NCBI GenBank assembly: GCA_051846895.1 | Contig: JBPYCQ010000007.1 | Coordinates: forward strand, 62,001 to 126,000 | DNA: 64,000 nt | DNA from: CALKAL01 sp051846895 | GTDB lineage: Bacteria > Bacillota > Bacilli > Bacillales > Alkalibacillaceae | Direction of reading: 5' to 3' | Notes under the pieces: model-generated | What the model was told of the DNA's origin: nothing | What the model saw: only the letters and a program-made list of their open reading frames with translations | The model's database searches: none | Made by a program: the position numbers and the translations under genes | Shown: positions 44,206-51,879 of the stretch, in pieces | How positions within the stretch are numbered: the first letter of the stretch is position 1 | How the letters are laid out: each line of letters starts with the position of its first letter

Positions 44206-44790
44206 TTATCTATAATAAAAGTCAAGAGCAACACATAAAGCTACACGAATCATTGTTTCATTTTTATGATCCGCCGTTTTCACATAATACCCGTCTATCC
44301 CTTTTTCGACATTCTCTTGTATGGTTTCGTAAATAGGCGATCTCTTACGTATTAGCGTAATCGTTTCTCCAGTTTGGTAATCGGTGATTGGAATATCGAT
44401 AGACATCGTATTAATTTTACACTCATAACGCTCTACATCTTGGTAAATGACTATTAAGTCTGTTTTTGTAAGTGTTGATTTTGATTTAATTGTCGCTATA
44501 AGCTCTTTATTTTTAGAAAAAAGATAAATGTCATGGTTTTTAAAAAATCCTCCCTCTTTTCTTAAATAGCCTATGATTTCATTTTCCTCATCTTTCACTT
44601 CCAAATCAAAGCCATTAAAATGAGAAAGATTAAAGTAAGTATTAAATAAGTATGATAGGTTCCACTTCTTCGTCTTCATTTCAATGATTGTCCCTACTGT
44701 TTCTTTGTTAACCATAATGGAATATCGTGATTTAACATTTTTCCAGCTCGTATATGGTTGGATAAATAACTCTTTATATTGATCAAACAT
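44206..44790 (-). CDS. Tubby-C-terminal/LURP-one-like protein (tentative)
   Basis: A 194-residue soluble protein rich in beta strands with a hydrophobic C-terminal helix (ETMIRVALCVALDFYYR). Short strands (RYSIMVNKETVGTIIEM, GFDLEVKDEENEIIGYLRKE, HDIYLFSKNKELIATIKSK) and the closing helix resemble Tubby C-terminal-like/LURP-one proteins found in Bacilli. That assignment rests on pattern only. Start: ATG at 44790 after GGGGGAA. Monocistronic. Confidence 0.6.
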   Translation of the reverse strand: MFDQYKELFIQPYTSWKNVKSRYSIMVNKETVGTIIEMKTKKWNLSYLFNTYFNLSHFNGFDLEVKDEENEIIGYLRKEGGFFKNHDIYLFSKNKELIATIKSKSTLTKTDLIVIYQDVERYECKINTMSIDIPITDYQTGETITLIRKRSPIYETIQENVEKGIDGYYVKTADHKNETMIRVALCVALDFYYR

Positions 44791-44915
44791 TAAAGTTCCC
44801 CCTTTGAATAGTCCAATTATATTTTGGCATAAAATGAACTGGAAATATAGTGGAAGGGAAAATGTTAAGTAAATAGAATAGAGTATTAAGACAGTTTGGA
44901 TGGAGGAGATTGGTA

Positions 44916-45140
44916 ATGAAAAACTTAATCAATATACTGTTAGTCGTTGTTGTACTAACTGTTGCTTTTGTTTATGAATTTCCAGTTATATTTTTTGCTT
45001 TAATCAGTACGATGATTTTAGGATATCTGGTCATTGTTAATGAACGGTTAAAGTTAATTACGAAGCATTTAAATATTGATGAAAAGTCTATATGGAAAAC
45101 GGGATTTGAAACGACAGTAGATGAGGATGAGCAAACGTAA
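44916..45140 (+). CDS. 74-residue membrane protein
   Basis: Two closely spaced hydrophobic helices (about residues 3-20 and 24-42) and an acidic C-terminus (TVDEDEQT). Not recognised. Start: ATG at 44916 after GGAGGAG; the upstream GTG/ATG frame to 44910 overlaps that region. A strong terminator follows. Confidence 0.7.
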   Translation: MKNLINILLVVVVLTVAFVYEFPVIFFALISTMILGYLVIVNERLKLITKHLNIDEKSIWKTGFETTVDEDEQT

Positions 45141-45150
45141 ATTTTTAAAA

Positions 45151-45193
45151 ACAAAAAGCCAACAAAGAATTATAAATTTGTTGGCTTTTTAGT
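45151..45193 (+). terminator. Bidirectional terminator
   Basis: Perfect 14-bp stem AAAAAGCCAACAAA/TTTGTTGGCTTTTT (45153-45166 and 45177-45190). It serves the 74-residue gene and the convergent TRAP permease gene. Confidence 0.88.
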
Positions 45194-45223
45194 TAGTTTC
45201 TTGTGGACGATGAGAGTTATTAC

Positions 45224-47239
45224 TTAAGCTTGTGCTTGGGCTAGATCTTGTGGATTCATTTTAGTAGAGTCGTCCTCGCGATTTCGTTGTACAAGGAAAA
45301 CGAAGACCATAAGTAGTAATCCAACTAAGTTAGTTAAAAGTCCTGGATCAATCATGAGTAACCCACCGATTAATAATAATATACGCTCCCATTTGTATGA
45401 GTGCCGGATGAAAAAGCCAATTAAAGCACTGCTCACGCCGGCCATTCCGAGTAATGCTGTTCCGACTGCCATCGTGACCCCTACAATCGTTGGATCAACA
45501 AGAAGTAGCATCGGTTCTCGAATGAACATATATGGAATGATAAATGCGGCGATGGCTAGTTTGACTGCGTTGACTCCTGATTGGAAAGGATTCGCTTTGG
45601 CAATACCAGCCCCAGCATATGCTGCTAAACAGACAGGTGGGGTAATGTCAGCCACAATACCGAAATAAAAGACAAACATGTGAACAGCAATCATTTCCAA
45701 ACCAAATGTATTAATTAAAGCTGGTGCAGCTACTGTTGCTGTTACAACATAGTTAGCCGTAGTTGGAAGCCCCATACCTAAGATGATACAAGCAATCATC
45801 GTAAAGATTAGAGCTAAAGGCAAGATACCACCAGATAACGCAATAATTCCTGATGCAAATTTTGTTCCAAGACCAGTTGTACTCACAATCCCAGCTATAA
45901 TACCAGCTGTTGCGACTGCGGCGATGACTGGTAATGCCACACGTGCACCTTCTTCAAGTACGTTAAGAATTTGACGAAAAGTCATTCTCGTATCTTTTCG
46001 AATGAGACTAATGAAAAATGCAGATGCAATTCCATATAACGCCGCGCGCTGTGGTGTCATTCCGTATAAAATAGTTCCGACAATTATAAAGAGAGGAAGT
46101 AACATGTACCCGTTTCTAATGATTAGCTTTTTAAAATCAGGTACTTCAGATTTCGGGAGACCTAATATCTCGGCCCTCTTCGCCTCAAAATGAGTACCTA
46201 TAAATATACCTGAAAAATATAAAATCGCAGGTATTAAAGCAGCGAGCATAATCGTACTGAAACTAGTGCCTACGTATTCCATCATAATAAAAGCAGCGGC
46301 CCCCATTAGAGGTGGCATAATCTGTCCCCCGGTTGATGCTGATGCCTCTGTTGCAGCAGCAAACTCAGGGCGAAAACCTGCTCGCTTCATCATCGGGATT
46401 GTAAATGATCCCGAAGCTACCGTATTTCCAACTGAGCTCCCAGATACCATACCTTGGAAAGCGCTTGCAGCAACGGCCGCTTTTGCTGTTCCACCTGTAA
46501 AGCGTCCAGTCAGAGCAAAAGCCATATCATTAAAGAACTTTCCAATATTCGTATGGACGAGCATAACGCCAAAGAATAAGAATAGATAAATATATTTTGC
46601 GGATATTTGTACCGGAGTCCCAAAGACACCACTTTCCTGCAGCCATAATCTAGTTGCCACACGCTCGATATCAAAACCAGGATGAGACAGTACTTTTATC
46701 GGAATATAATTGCCGTAAATTCCATAAAGAATCATAACTGAAGCAACAATGACGATAGGTAAACCGACTGTTCGTCTTGTAGCTTCTAGTACTAATAAAA
46801 CACCTAAAATAGATACTAAAACTTCTGTGAAAGTGAAACCGCGAACAATGGCATGAAGCAGATCATTATAAAAGATAATTTTATAATATGATACAAATAA
46901 ACTAGTAAAGGCTAAGACAACATCATACCATGGAACCGTTTTTTGAATTCTATGTAACCCTTTTTTTGCTGGGAAGAGCAGAAAAATAATTCCTAAAGCT
47001 GTACCAACATGAATCGCACCTTGGAAATGTGACTTTAAAGTACCAAAGCTCGTATACAGGTGAAAAATAGTGAGTGATACCCCTAAAAACATAATCACCC
47101 ATTTCCAAACACCTAAACGAGTTCTGAAGTTACTTTCACGATCATATTTCTCAAGAATTTCATGAGCATCTATATTTTCGTTTTGTTCATTTAAAAGCGT
47201 TTCTTCCTTTTGATCATTCTTATTCTTATCTTCTTTCAT
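45224..47239 (-). CDS. TRAP transporter fused permease, TAXI type, system 2
   Basis: A 671-residue DctQM fusion paralogous to the system 1 permease. Landmarks are GMVSGSSVGNTVASGSFTIP, ASTGGQIMPPLMGAAAFIM, GMGLPTTANYVVTATVAAPA and FYFGIVADITPPVCLAAYAG. It should import the solute captured by the TAXI protein encoded immediately upstream. Unlike system 1 there is no DUF1850 gene between them. The intergenic space instead holds a strong hairpin. Start: ATG at 47239 with GAGGCGGTG. Confidence 0.92.
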   Translation of the reverse strand: MKEDKNKNDQKEETLLNEQNENIDAHEILEKYDRESNFRTRLGVWKWVIMFLGVSLTIFHLYTSFGTLKSHFQGAIHVGTALGIIFLLFPAKKGLHRIQKTVPWYDVVLAFTSLFVSYYKIIFYNDLLHAIVRGFTFTEVLVSILGVLLVLEATRRTVGLPIVIVASVMILYGIYGNYIPIKVLSHPGFDIERVATRLWLQESGVFGTPVQISAKYIYLFLFFGVMLVHTNIGKFFNDMAFALTGRFTGGTAKAAVAASAFQGMVSGSSVGNTVASGSFTIPMMKRAGFRPEFAAATEASASTGGQIMPPLMGAAAFIMMEYVGTSFSTIMLAALIPAILYFSGIFIGTHFEAKRAEILGLPKSEVPDFKKLIIRNGYMLLPLFIIVGTILYGMTPQRAALYGIASAFFISLIRKDTRMTFRQILNVLEEGARVALPVIAAVATAGIIAGIVSTTGLGTKFASGIIALSGGILPLALIFTMIACIILGMGLPTTANYVVTATVAAPALINTFGLEMIAVHMFVFYFGIVADITPPVCLAAYAGAGIAKANPFQSGVNAVKLAIAAFIIPYMFIREPMLLLVDPTIVGVTMAVGTALLGMAGVSSALIGFFIRHSYKWERILLLIGGLLMIDPGLLTNLVGLLLMVFVFLVQRNREDDSTKMNPQDLAQAQA

Positions 47240-47261
47240 CAGGTCACCGCCTCTGTTTAAA

Positions 47262-47297
47262 ACAGGAAGAGATAACGGTGGTGTTATCTCTTCCTAT
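47262..47297 (-). promoter_or_regulatory. Strong hairpin between binding-protein and permease genes of TRAP-TAXI system 2
   Basis: A perfect 13-bp stem AGGAAGAGATAAC (47264-47276) with its complement (47283-47295) and only four T residues after it on the reverse strand. In transporter operons such intercistronic hairpins stop part of the transcripts and protect the upstream message, giving more binding protein than permease. That role is inference here. Confidence 0.6.
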
Positions 47298-47324
47298 CCT
47301 TTATTTTTAGCATTTAGTTTATTC

Positions 47325-48314
47325 TTACAAGTCCTCTAAACTATCGATTCCAAATTCTTCGCGAGTAATAATTTGGACAACTTCTGGATAAATATGACCG
47401 ATAAAGGCAACGTTTTCTACTTTTTTACCTTCAAAAACTCCTTCACCATTGTAAGCCTCTACCGCTGTACCATGAACAGTCATTCCTAAGTCCATCTCTC
47501 CGTCGCGAATTAACGAAAGGTTCTCAACAGATGCCCCAGTTTCTTGGTCTGTAACGTTAATTGAATCGATATAGTTATTCCAAAGGACAGCCATTTCTCC
47601 ACCAAGTGGATAGTAAGTACCTCCAGAACTTCCTGTACCTAAAACTAACTCTGACGGCTGATCAGATACGTTCAATTCCGCAACAGGATTATCGACAGTT
47701 AACCCTTGCTCTTCGTAATATCTTTTCGCACCTGGATGAATTGGTAACTCTTCAGCACCATTTAAAGCGTTTTCTAATACCATTTGTCTACCTTGAGCGT
47801 GAGTAATTTCATCTGAATTTTCTACCATAAGTTTTGCGAGCTCATAACCTAGCTCTTCACTAATTGTGTCCGTACTTCCTACTAAAATAGCAAAAGCTGC
47901 TACCGTTTGAACATCTTCTTCTAAGAAATCATAACTATCTTTTGGAATAGTAAATCCTTTATAAGCCGTATTTTTCTCTACTTTTGCAACTGCATCATCA
48001 GATAAGCCTAGCATTTTAACATCACCAGTTGAAGCATCTAAGTTTGCAATACTGGCAGCTGGTAATCCTAAAACACCAATGGATACTTCGATATTACCGT
48101 CTTGGACTTGGTCTGCTGCTGCTCCAAATCCTTCTGTAAATTGCTCATAGTCACCATCATCTAAACCATAAGCTGATAAAATTTCTTTGGAAATGTTGTT
48201 TGTTGCACTTCCTGGAGGCCCAATAGCAATCTTCGTTTTGTCTCCACAAGCTGCTAACAGGACCATCATACCTAATAAGGAAACAAATAGTATTAACCAC
48301 TTCTTACTTCGCAT
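47325..48314 (-). CDS. TAXI-family TRAP transporter binding lipoprotein, system 2, with apparent circular permutation
   Basis: A 329-residue lipoprotein (signal to residue 22, lipidated Cys23). Directly after the Cys comes what is normally the second half of a TAXI protein: KIAIGPPGSATNN (28-40) through HPGAKRYYEEQG (193-204). A linker (about 205-221) then leads into the normal first half: LVLGTGSSGGTYYP (223-236), TGASVEN (259-265) and IYPEVVQIITREE (308-320), ending at SLEDL (325-329). In the canonical protein of system 1, TIEDL is followed at once by RGKRVAVG. The break here falls exactly at that inter-domain crossing. The protein is in frame and full length, so it is probably functional. 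It lacks the usual Asn/Gly linker after the Cys. Start: ATG at 48314 after AAGGGGGAT. Confidence 0.87.
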   Translation of the reverse strand: MRSKKWLILFVSLLGMMVLLAACGDKTKIAIGPPGSATNNISKEILSAYGLDDGDYEQFTEGFGAAADQVQDGNIEVSIGVLGLPAASIANLDASTGDVKMLGLSDDAVAKVEKNTAYKGFTIPKDSYDFLEEDVQTVAAFAILVGSTDTISEELGYELAKLMVENSDEITHAQGRQMVLENALNGAEELPIHPGAKRYYEEQGLTVDNPVAELNVSDQPSELVLGTGSSGGTYYPLGGEMAVLWNNYIDSINVTDQETGASVENLSLIRDGEMDLGMTVHGTAVEAYNGEGVFEGKKVENVAFIGHIYPEVVQIITREEFGIDSLEDL

Positions 48315-48748
48315 ACAAAATCCCCCTTGAATTAATTTCTAAGTGAACAATCTAAGATGCTTAAGTAAGTACAATGGTGCAAACTAACAACATTTTAAAA
48401 TTTATCGAAGGAGTTGTCAAATTAGTCTAACAATTTACTATTGACTTATCAGACTATTATTTGACAACAATCTACAAATTAATATATAGAATCCCTACTT
48501 TTTAAAACAAATCGATGTGAAATGCTGGCAGCTATTTGTTGAATCTTCTTGTAATTGTAGAAAGATTGTAAAAAAATAGAATGTTATATGAAATTGTATA
48601 CTAGTCTTGAAAATACTAATTTCTAGCATAGAAGTACTTAGTTACTAACTATTGAATTAGATGAAGAGAAGTGTTAGGAGGCTTAGCGAGTGTAACCATC
48701 ACCGTATTTCTTTAAGTATTACAGTGTAAAATGTATTCTACTAAAAAA
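48315..48748. other. Non-coding stretch upstream of TRAP-TAXI operon 2
   Basis: About 435 AT-rich bases between the terminator of the acetamidase gene and the TAXI gene. It should carry the operon promoter. I find no supported coding frame (the longest forward frame with an ATG is about 22 codons without good context), no 20-21-bp array and no strong hairpin. Confidence 0.5.
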
Positions 48749-48777
48749 TAAAAAGAGGTGCGTCAACACCTCTTTAA
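48749..48777 (-). terminator. Terminator of the acetamidase/formamidase gene
   Basis: Stem AAAGAGGTG/CACCTCTTT (48752-48760 and 48767-48775) with a T-run on the reverse strand. Confidence 0.82.
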
Positions 48778-48779
48778 AT

Positions 48780-50072
48780 CTACTCATATTGATATTCAGT
48801 TAACTCCAACAATCCAATTTGATCTAACATTCTTTTAGGGACGAGGAAGGTTGCAGTTACTACCCCCGGGTGACGCCCTATTTCAATGTTTCCGTTAATC
48901 GTAATTCTATTCATGACTTCCGGTACTGTAATATTTAATAGCTTGGCTGCACGCTCCATAGCGTTTGTCGTCGCATCATTTAGGTTCGCGCCAGTACCAA
49001 CAAATTGCAATGGTAATGATTCCTCAACTTCTTTTAGATTCCATTTTTGTGCTAGTTTTTTAGCTTCCTTCATCTCTTTTTCGGTAAAAGGTTTTGCTAA
49101 ATATGATAAGTCATCTTCATTCGGCAATATAATTGGACCTTCAAGATTCATGTCTTTTAATACTTTAACTTTCATATCAACAATCCCGGCAACGTCTGTT
49201 GTATGACCTGCAATTTCTCCATCACCTTGCATCGCATGCATATCACCAACATAAACACCACCACCAGGAACTTTAACAGGGCAAATAACGATTGCTCCAG
49301 CACGAACACGATTAATATCCATATGGCCATCAGTGCGTTCTTCTAACTCTTCAGCTGAAAGGCCGAAATCATGAGGTGCATCAATTAAAAATTGTCCAAA
49401 GTCACCGGCGTTATGTGAATCTGGGAAAGGGCGTGATGGCGTTGTACCTAGTTGTCCAAGGAAAGGACGCATTCTCGCCATAACACCGACTAAATCATGG
49501 GGTGCAAATGCAACAATCGGGTTTTGAATTGAATTCTCAGGTGTGCACATATAGTCTTTGGCACTTTGAGCAATAGTTTCAGCGCCTTCTTTATTTAGTG
49601 TTAATCCAAGCGTGTTTTTTTCGTTAAATGTCATCGTATAAGCATTGGTAAAAACAAAAGGAGTAATATCTTCACCACACTCTTTACAACGAACAGCTTT
49701 TTGACCAATTCCTTTAATCTCAGTATCCGGATTAATCGTATTACAGTTTGGACACTTACCAGCGACAAAAGGATCGCCAATAAATCGACCTTCTACAGGC
49801 TCATCATTACCAGATGCTGTCGCGATTGAAGTTACTTCAATGGAATTAATATAAATTGCAACCGCATCACCAACCTCAGCACCCTCAACGTAAACAGGCT
49901 TCGTCACTTCATGTCCGCCTCTAAGCTTAGGAGTAATCATCGGCCCCCAGCAACCAGGCGTCGTGTTAGCGACAATATGCCCGCCGTCTTTAACGACATA
50001 CTTCATCTCTTCATTTGGGTCTAACACACCATCAGTGAACTCATTAATGTAAACCGTTCTTTTCGCTTGCAT
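48780..50072 (-). CDS. Acetamidase/formamidase family protein with a zinc-ribbon insertion
   Basis: A 430-residue protein of the FmdA/AmdA family: GGHIVANTTPGCWGPMITPK, PSRPFPDSHNAGDFG, PGGGVYVGDMHAMQGDGEIAGHTTDV and EIGRHPGVVTATFLVPK. Family enzymes release ammonia from formamide, acetamide or related amides. Around residues 105-135 an inserted segment carries CPNC and CKEC, four Cys spaced like a zinc ribbon. Start: ATG at 50072 after AAAGGGTGG. Monocistronic with its own terminator. It lies next to, but is not co-transcribed with, TRAP-TAXI system 2. Confidence 0.88.
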   Translation of the reverse strand: MQAKRTVYINEFTDGVLDPNEEMKYVVKDGGHIVANTTPGCWGPMITPKLRGGHEVTKPVYVEGAEVGDAVAIYINSIEVTSIATASGNDEPVEGRFIGDPFVAGKCPNCNTINPDTEIKGIGQKAVRCKECGEDITPFVFTNAYTMTFNEKNTLGLTLNKEGAETIAQSAKDYMCTPENSIQNPIVAFAPHDLVGVMARMRPFLGQLGTTPSRPFPDSHNAGDFGQFLIDAPHDFGLSAEELEERTDGHMDINRVRAGAIVICPVKVPGGGVYVGDMHAMQGDGEIAGHTTDVAGIVDMKVKVLKDMNLEGPIILPNEDDLSYLAKPFTEKEMKEAKKLAQKWNLKEVEESLPLQFVGTGANLNDATTNAMERAAKLLNITVPEVMNRITINGNIEIGRHPGVVTATFLVPKRMLDQIGLLELTEYQYE

Positions 50073-50203
50073 TTTAAACCACCCTTTCATAATTTTTATT
50101 ACACTTTAATTTTAACTCTCAAAACAATCAGCGGACAAACTATCTGTTTATACAAATCTATTTTGAGCGATGTAGATTTATGAAAAATTGTTGCACTACG
50201 GAA

Positions 50204-50320
50204 GTTCGCGAATAAAATGAATAATTCGCGCATAAACAAAAAAAAGCGCGCATAAAATAAAAAATTCGCGCATAAAACAAAAAATTCCGCGCATAAATCC
50301 AAAAAAGCGCGCATAAAAAA
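50204..50320 (-). repeat. Tandem array 7: 6 copies, 20-21-bp period, core CGCGCATAAA
   Basis: CGCGCATAAA (first copy CGCGAATAAA) begins at 50207, 50227, 50247, 50267, 50288 and 50308. On the reverse strand the core reads TTTATGCGCG, identical to array 5. The filler is mostly A-tracts, so the DNA may be curved. The array lies just after the terminator of the reverse-strand GNAT gene and before the acetamidase start. Confidence 0.88.
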
Positions 50321-50347
50321 TTAAACGGCGGATGCCTCACCGTTTAT
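50311..50347 (-). terminator. Terminator of the GNAT gene next to array 7
   Basis: A short stem AAACGG/CCGTTT (from 50323 and 50340) is followed on the reverse strand by a T-run that leads straight into array 7. Confidence 0.6.
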
Positions 50348-50350
50348 AGC

Positions 50351-50911
50351 TCAGTTCAAACCTTTAGAGGTTTCTACCCATTCTGGTTTTAGTAGTGAAT
50401 ACACATTGGCATCATGCGATTGGTTGTTTTGAAATAGATATCCCCTTAGAACGCCTTCGTGCTTAAATCCAAGACGTTCAAGCAATTGAATGGATGCTTT
50501 ATTTTGAGGATATGTTACAGCTCCCATTCGATATAATTGAAGTTCGTTAAATGAGTATGCTAGTACTTTTTTTACTGCTTCAGAAGTGATTCCCTTCCCC
50601 CAATAATTCGGATGAAGATCATAACCAATCTCAGCTTTCTTTCCATGATTGTTTAGATTGTTTAGTCCAAGTGTACCGATACATTCATTAGACCCCTTCA
50701 GTCTTATAGCCCATCTAATGGCTCTTTTATTTTCATAAGCGGATTGAAACGCTTCTACCATATTCCCTGCTTGATCAACACTTTTCAGATGATCCATTCC
50801 ATAATATCGAATCACATCATCCCGTGAAAATATGTCATAGAGGTTAAGTGCGTCTTTTTTTGTTATGTGAGTTAAATGCAGACGTTCAGATTCTAGAATA
50901 GGGAACTTCAT
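50351..50911 (-). CDS. GNAT-family N-acetyltransferase (RimJ/RimL type)
   Basis: A 186-residue protein: LESERLHLTHITKKDALNLY at the N-terminus, GYDLHPNYWGKGITSEAVKK (acetyl-CoA loop) and NKASIQLLERLGFKHEGVLR. This is the RimJ/RimL/SpeG-like layout; the substrate is unknown. Start: ATG at 50911, eight bases after GAGGAG. Monocistronic. Confidence 0.88.
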   Translation of the reverse strand: MKFPILESERLHLTHITKKDALNLYDIFSRDDVIRYYGMDHLKSVDQAGNMVEAFQSAYENKRAIRWAIRLKGSNECIGTLGLNNLNNHGKKAEIGYDLHPNYWGKGITSEAVKKVLAYSFNELQLYRMGAVTYPQNKASIQLLERLGFKHEGVLRGYLFQNNQSHDANVYSLLKPEWVETSKGLN

Positions 50912-51047
50912 TATTAGCACTCCTCAAGTTTTGTAGCATTAATATTTTTAATCTTATCATTTCTAATCCCGCGACTAAATCAAAACTTCCAAACAGTCAT
51001 CTACTTTAGTAAAATTAATATGATAATAGGCTGGGGAGGTTATAAAA

Positions 51048-51308
51048 ATTAATCCAATTCGAATAACAGCTATTTTATATGGTCTGGCATTTTTACTTAT
51101 TATTATTCCTACAATTTTTGTTCTAACAACTGACCAGACGATTTCTAACACAACTTCAAACCTTATGATTGGCGGGGCAATTGTTATAGCGATTATCGGA
51201 AAAGTGTTGACGATTGTTTGGAAACGGAAAGAAAACATGAATATTGTTCCAGATATTGGAATAATCATCGCATTCATCGCGTTACTCGTTGTTTATTTTA
51301 TAAAATAG
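51048..51308 (+). CDS. 86-residue membrane protein with apparent ATT start codon
   Basis: The frame INPIRITAILYGLAFLLIII...VPDIGIIIAFIALLVVYFIK runs from 51048 to a TAG at 51306-51308 and contains three hydrophobic helices. GGGGAGG (51033-51039) lies eight bases before an ATT at 51048. An in-frame TAG at 51027 rules out an upstream start. The only in-frame ATG is about 40 codons inside the protein. So either initiation is at AUU (as in infC), or a start codon has been lost. The following gene is 10 bases downstream, consistent with an operon. Confidence 0.55.
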   Translation: MNPIRITAILYGLAFLLIIIPTIFVLTTDQTISNTTSNLMIGGAIVIAIIGKVLTIVWKRKENMNIVPDIGIIIAFIALLVVYFIK

Positions 51309-51318
51309 TGGTGATTTT

Positions 51319-51843
51319 ATGAAAAAACGTCTAAGGCTAATTATACTGATTATCATTGTCTTACTTATTAACCTTTCATTGGTGTATTACCAAAATTACA
51401 GCTTGAGTTCAGTTCTTTCTCAAACAGGTTTTGATAAAGGAGATATTATTGATATTGATATTCTAAGTGAGCATTCTTTACAATCCCACAACGTTATTTT
51501 AGTAGCTAATAAAAAGAAAATGGGTTTCATAGAAGCGAAACGGAATAAATATGGTCTTTGGTCACCGGGATCTGCGGGAATTAGTCAGTTAGAACGAGAG
51601 ACTTATATTACCATGCCAAAAACGTTAGTTGATGAAAAGCAAAATAAGCATATCTATTTAGTCGTTTTTGCTGATGAAGAAAAATATAAAGAGATAGAAT
51701 CAATTAACCCAGAACTTTTTCGATTAGTTACAAAGCGGTTAGAGATAAATGGGAAGCAAGTGCTACATATTCATGCGATTGCAGAAAAAGAGAAAGATAA
51801 TCTTAGCTCTTCTGAAGTCGTTGATTTTTTAAAGTTGAAATAG
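51319..51843 (+). CDS. Single-helix membrane-anchored protein of unknown function
   Basis: A 174-residue protein with an N-terminal anchor (KKRLRLIILIIIVLLINLSL) and a soluble outer domain (FDKGDIIDIDILSEHSLQSH, VANKKKMGFIEAKRNKYGLW). Not recognised. The ribosome binding site is weak (GGTG), consistent with coupling to the preceding small membrane gene. Confidence 0.7.
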   Translation: MKKRLRLIILIIIVLLINLSLVYYQNYSLSSVLSQTGFDKGDIIDIDILSEHSLQSHNVILVANKKKMGFIEAKRNKYGLWSPGSAGISQLERETYITMPKTLVDEKQNKHIYLVVFADEEKYKEIESINPELFRLVTKRLEINGKQVLHIHAIAEKEKDNLSSSEVVDFLKLK

Positions 51844-51879
51844 CCGTAACTTTTTCAGAGAGAAAGGAAATAGTAGTTT

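Noticed and set aside
48640..48735. Short forward frame of 22 codons near 48660
   Set aside because: No ribosome binding site, no homologue recognised, and located in the leader region between reverse-strand genes.
50099..50340. Two reverse-strand frames rich in Phe-Tyr-Ala-Arg
   Set aside because: Translations of array 7 in different phases; no start context.
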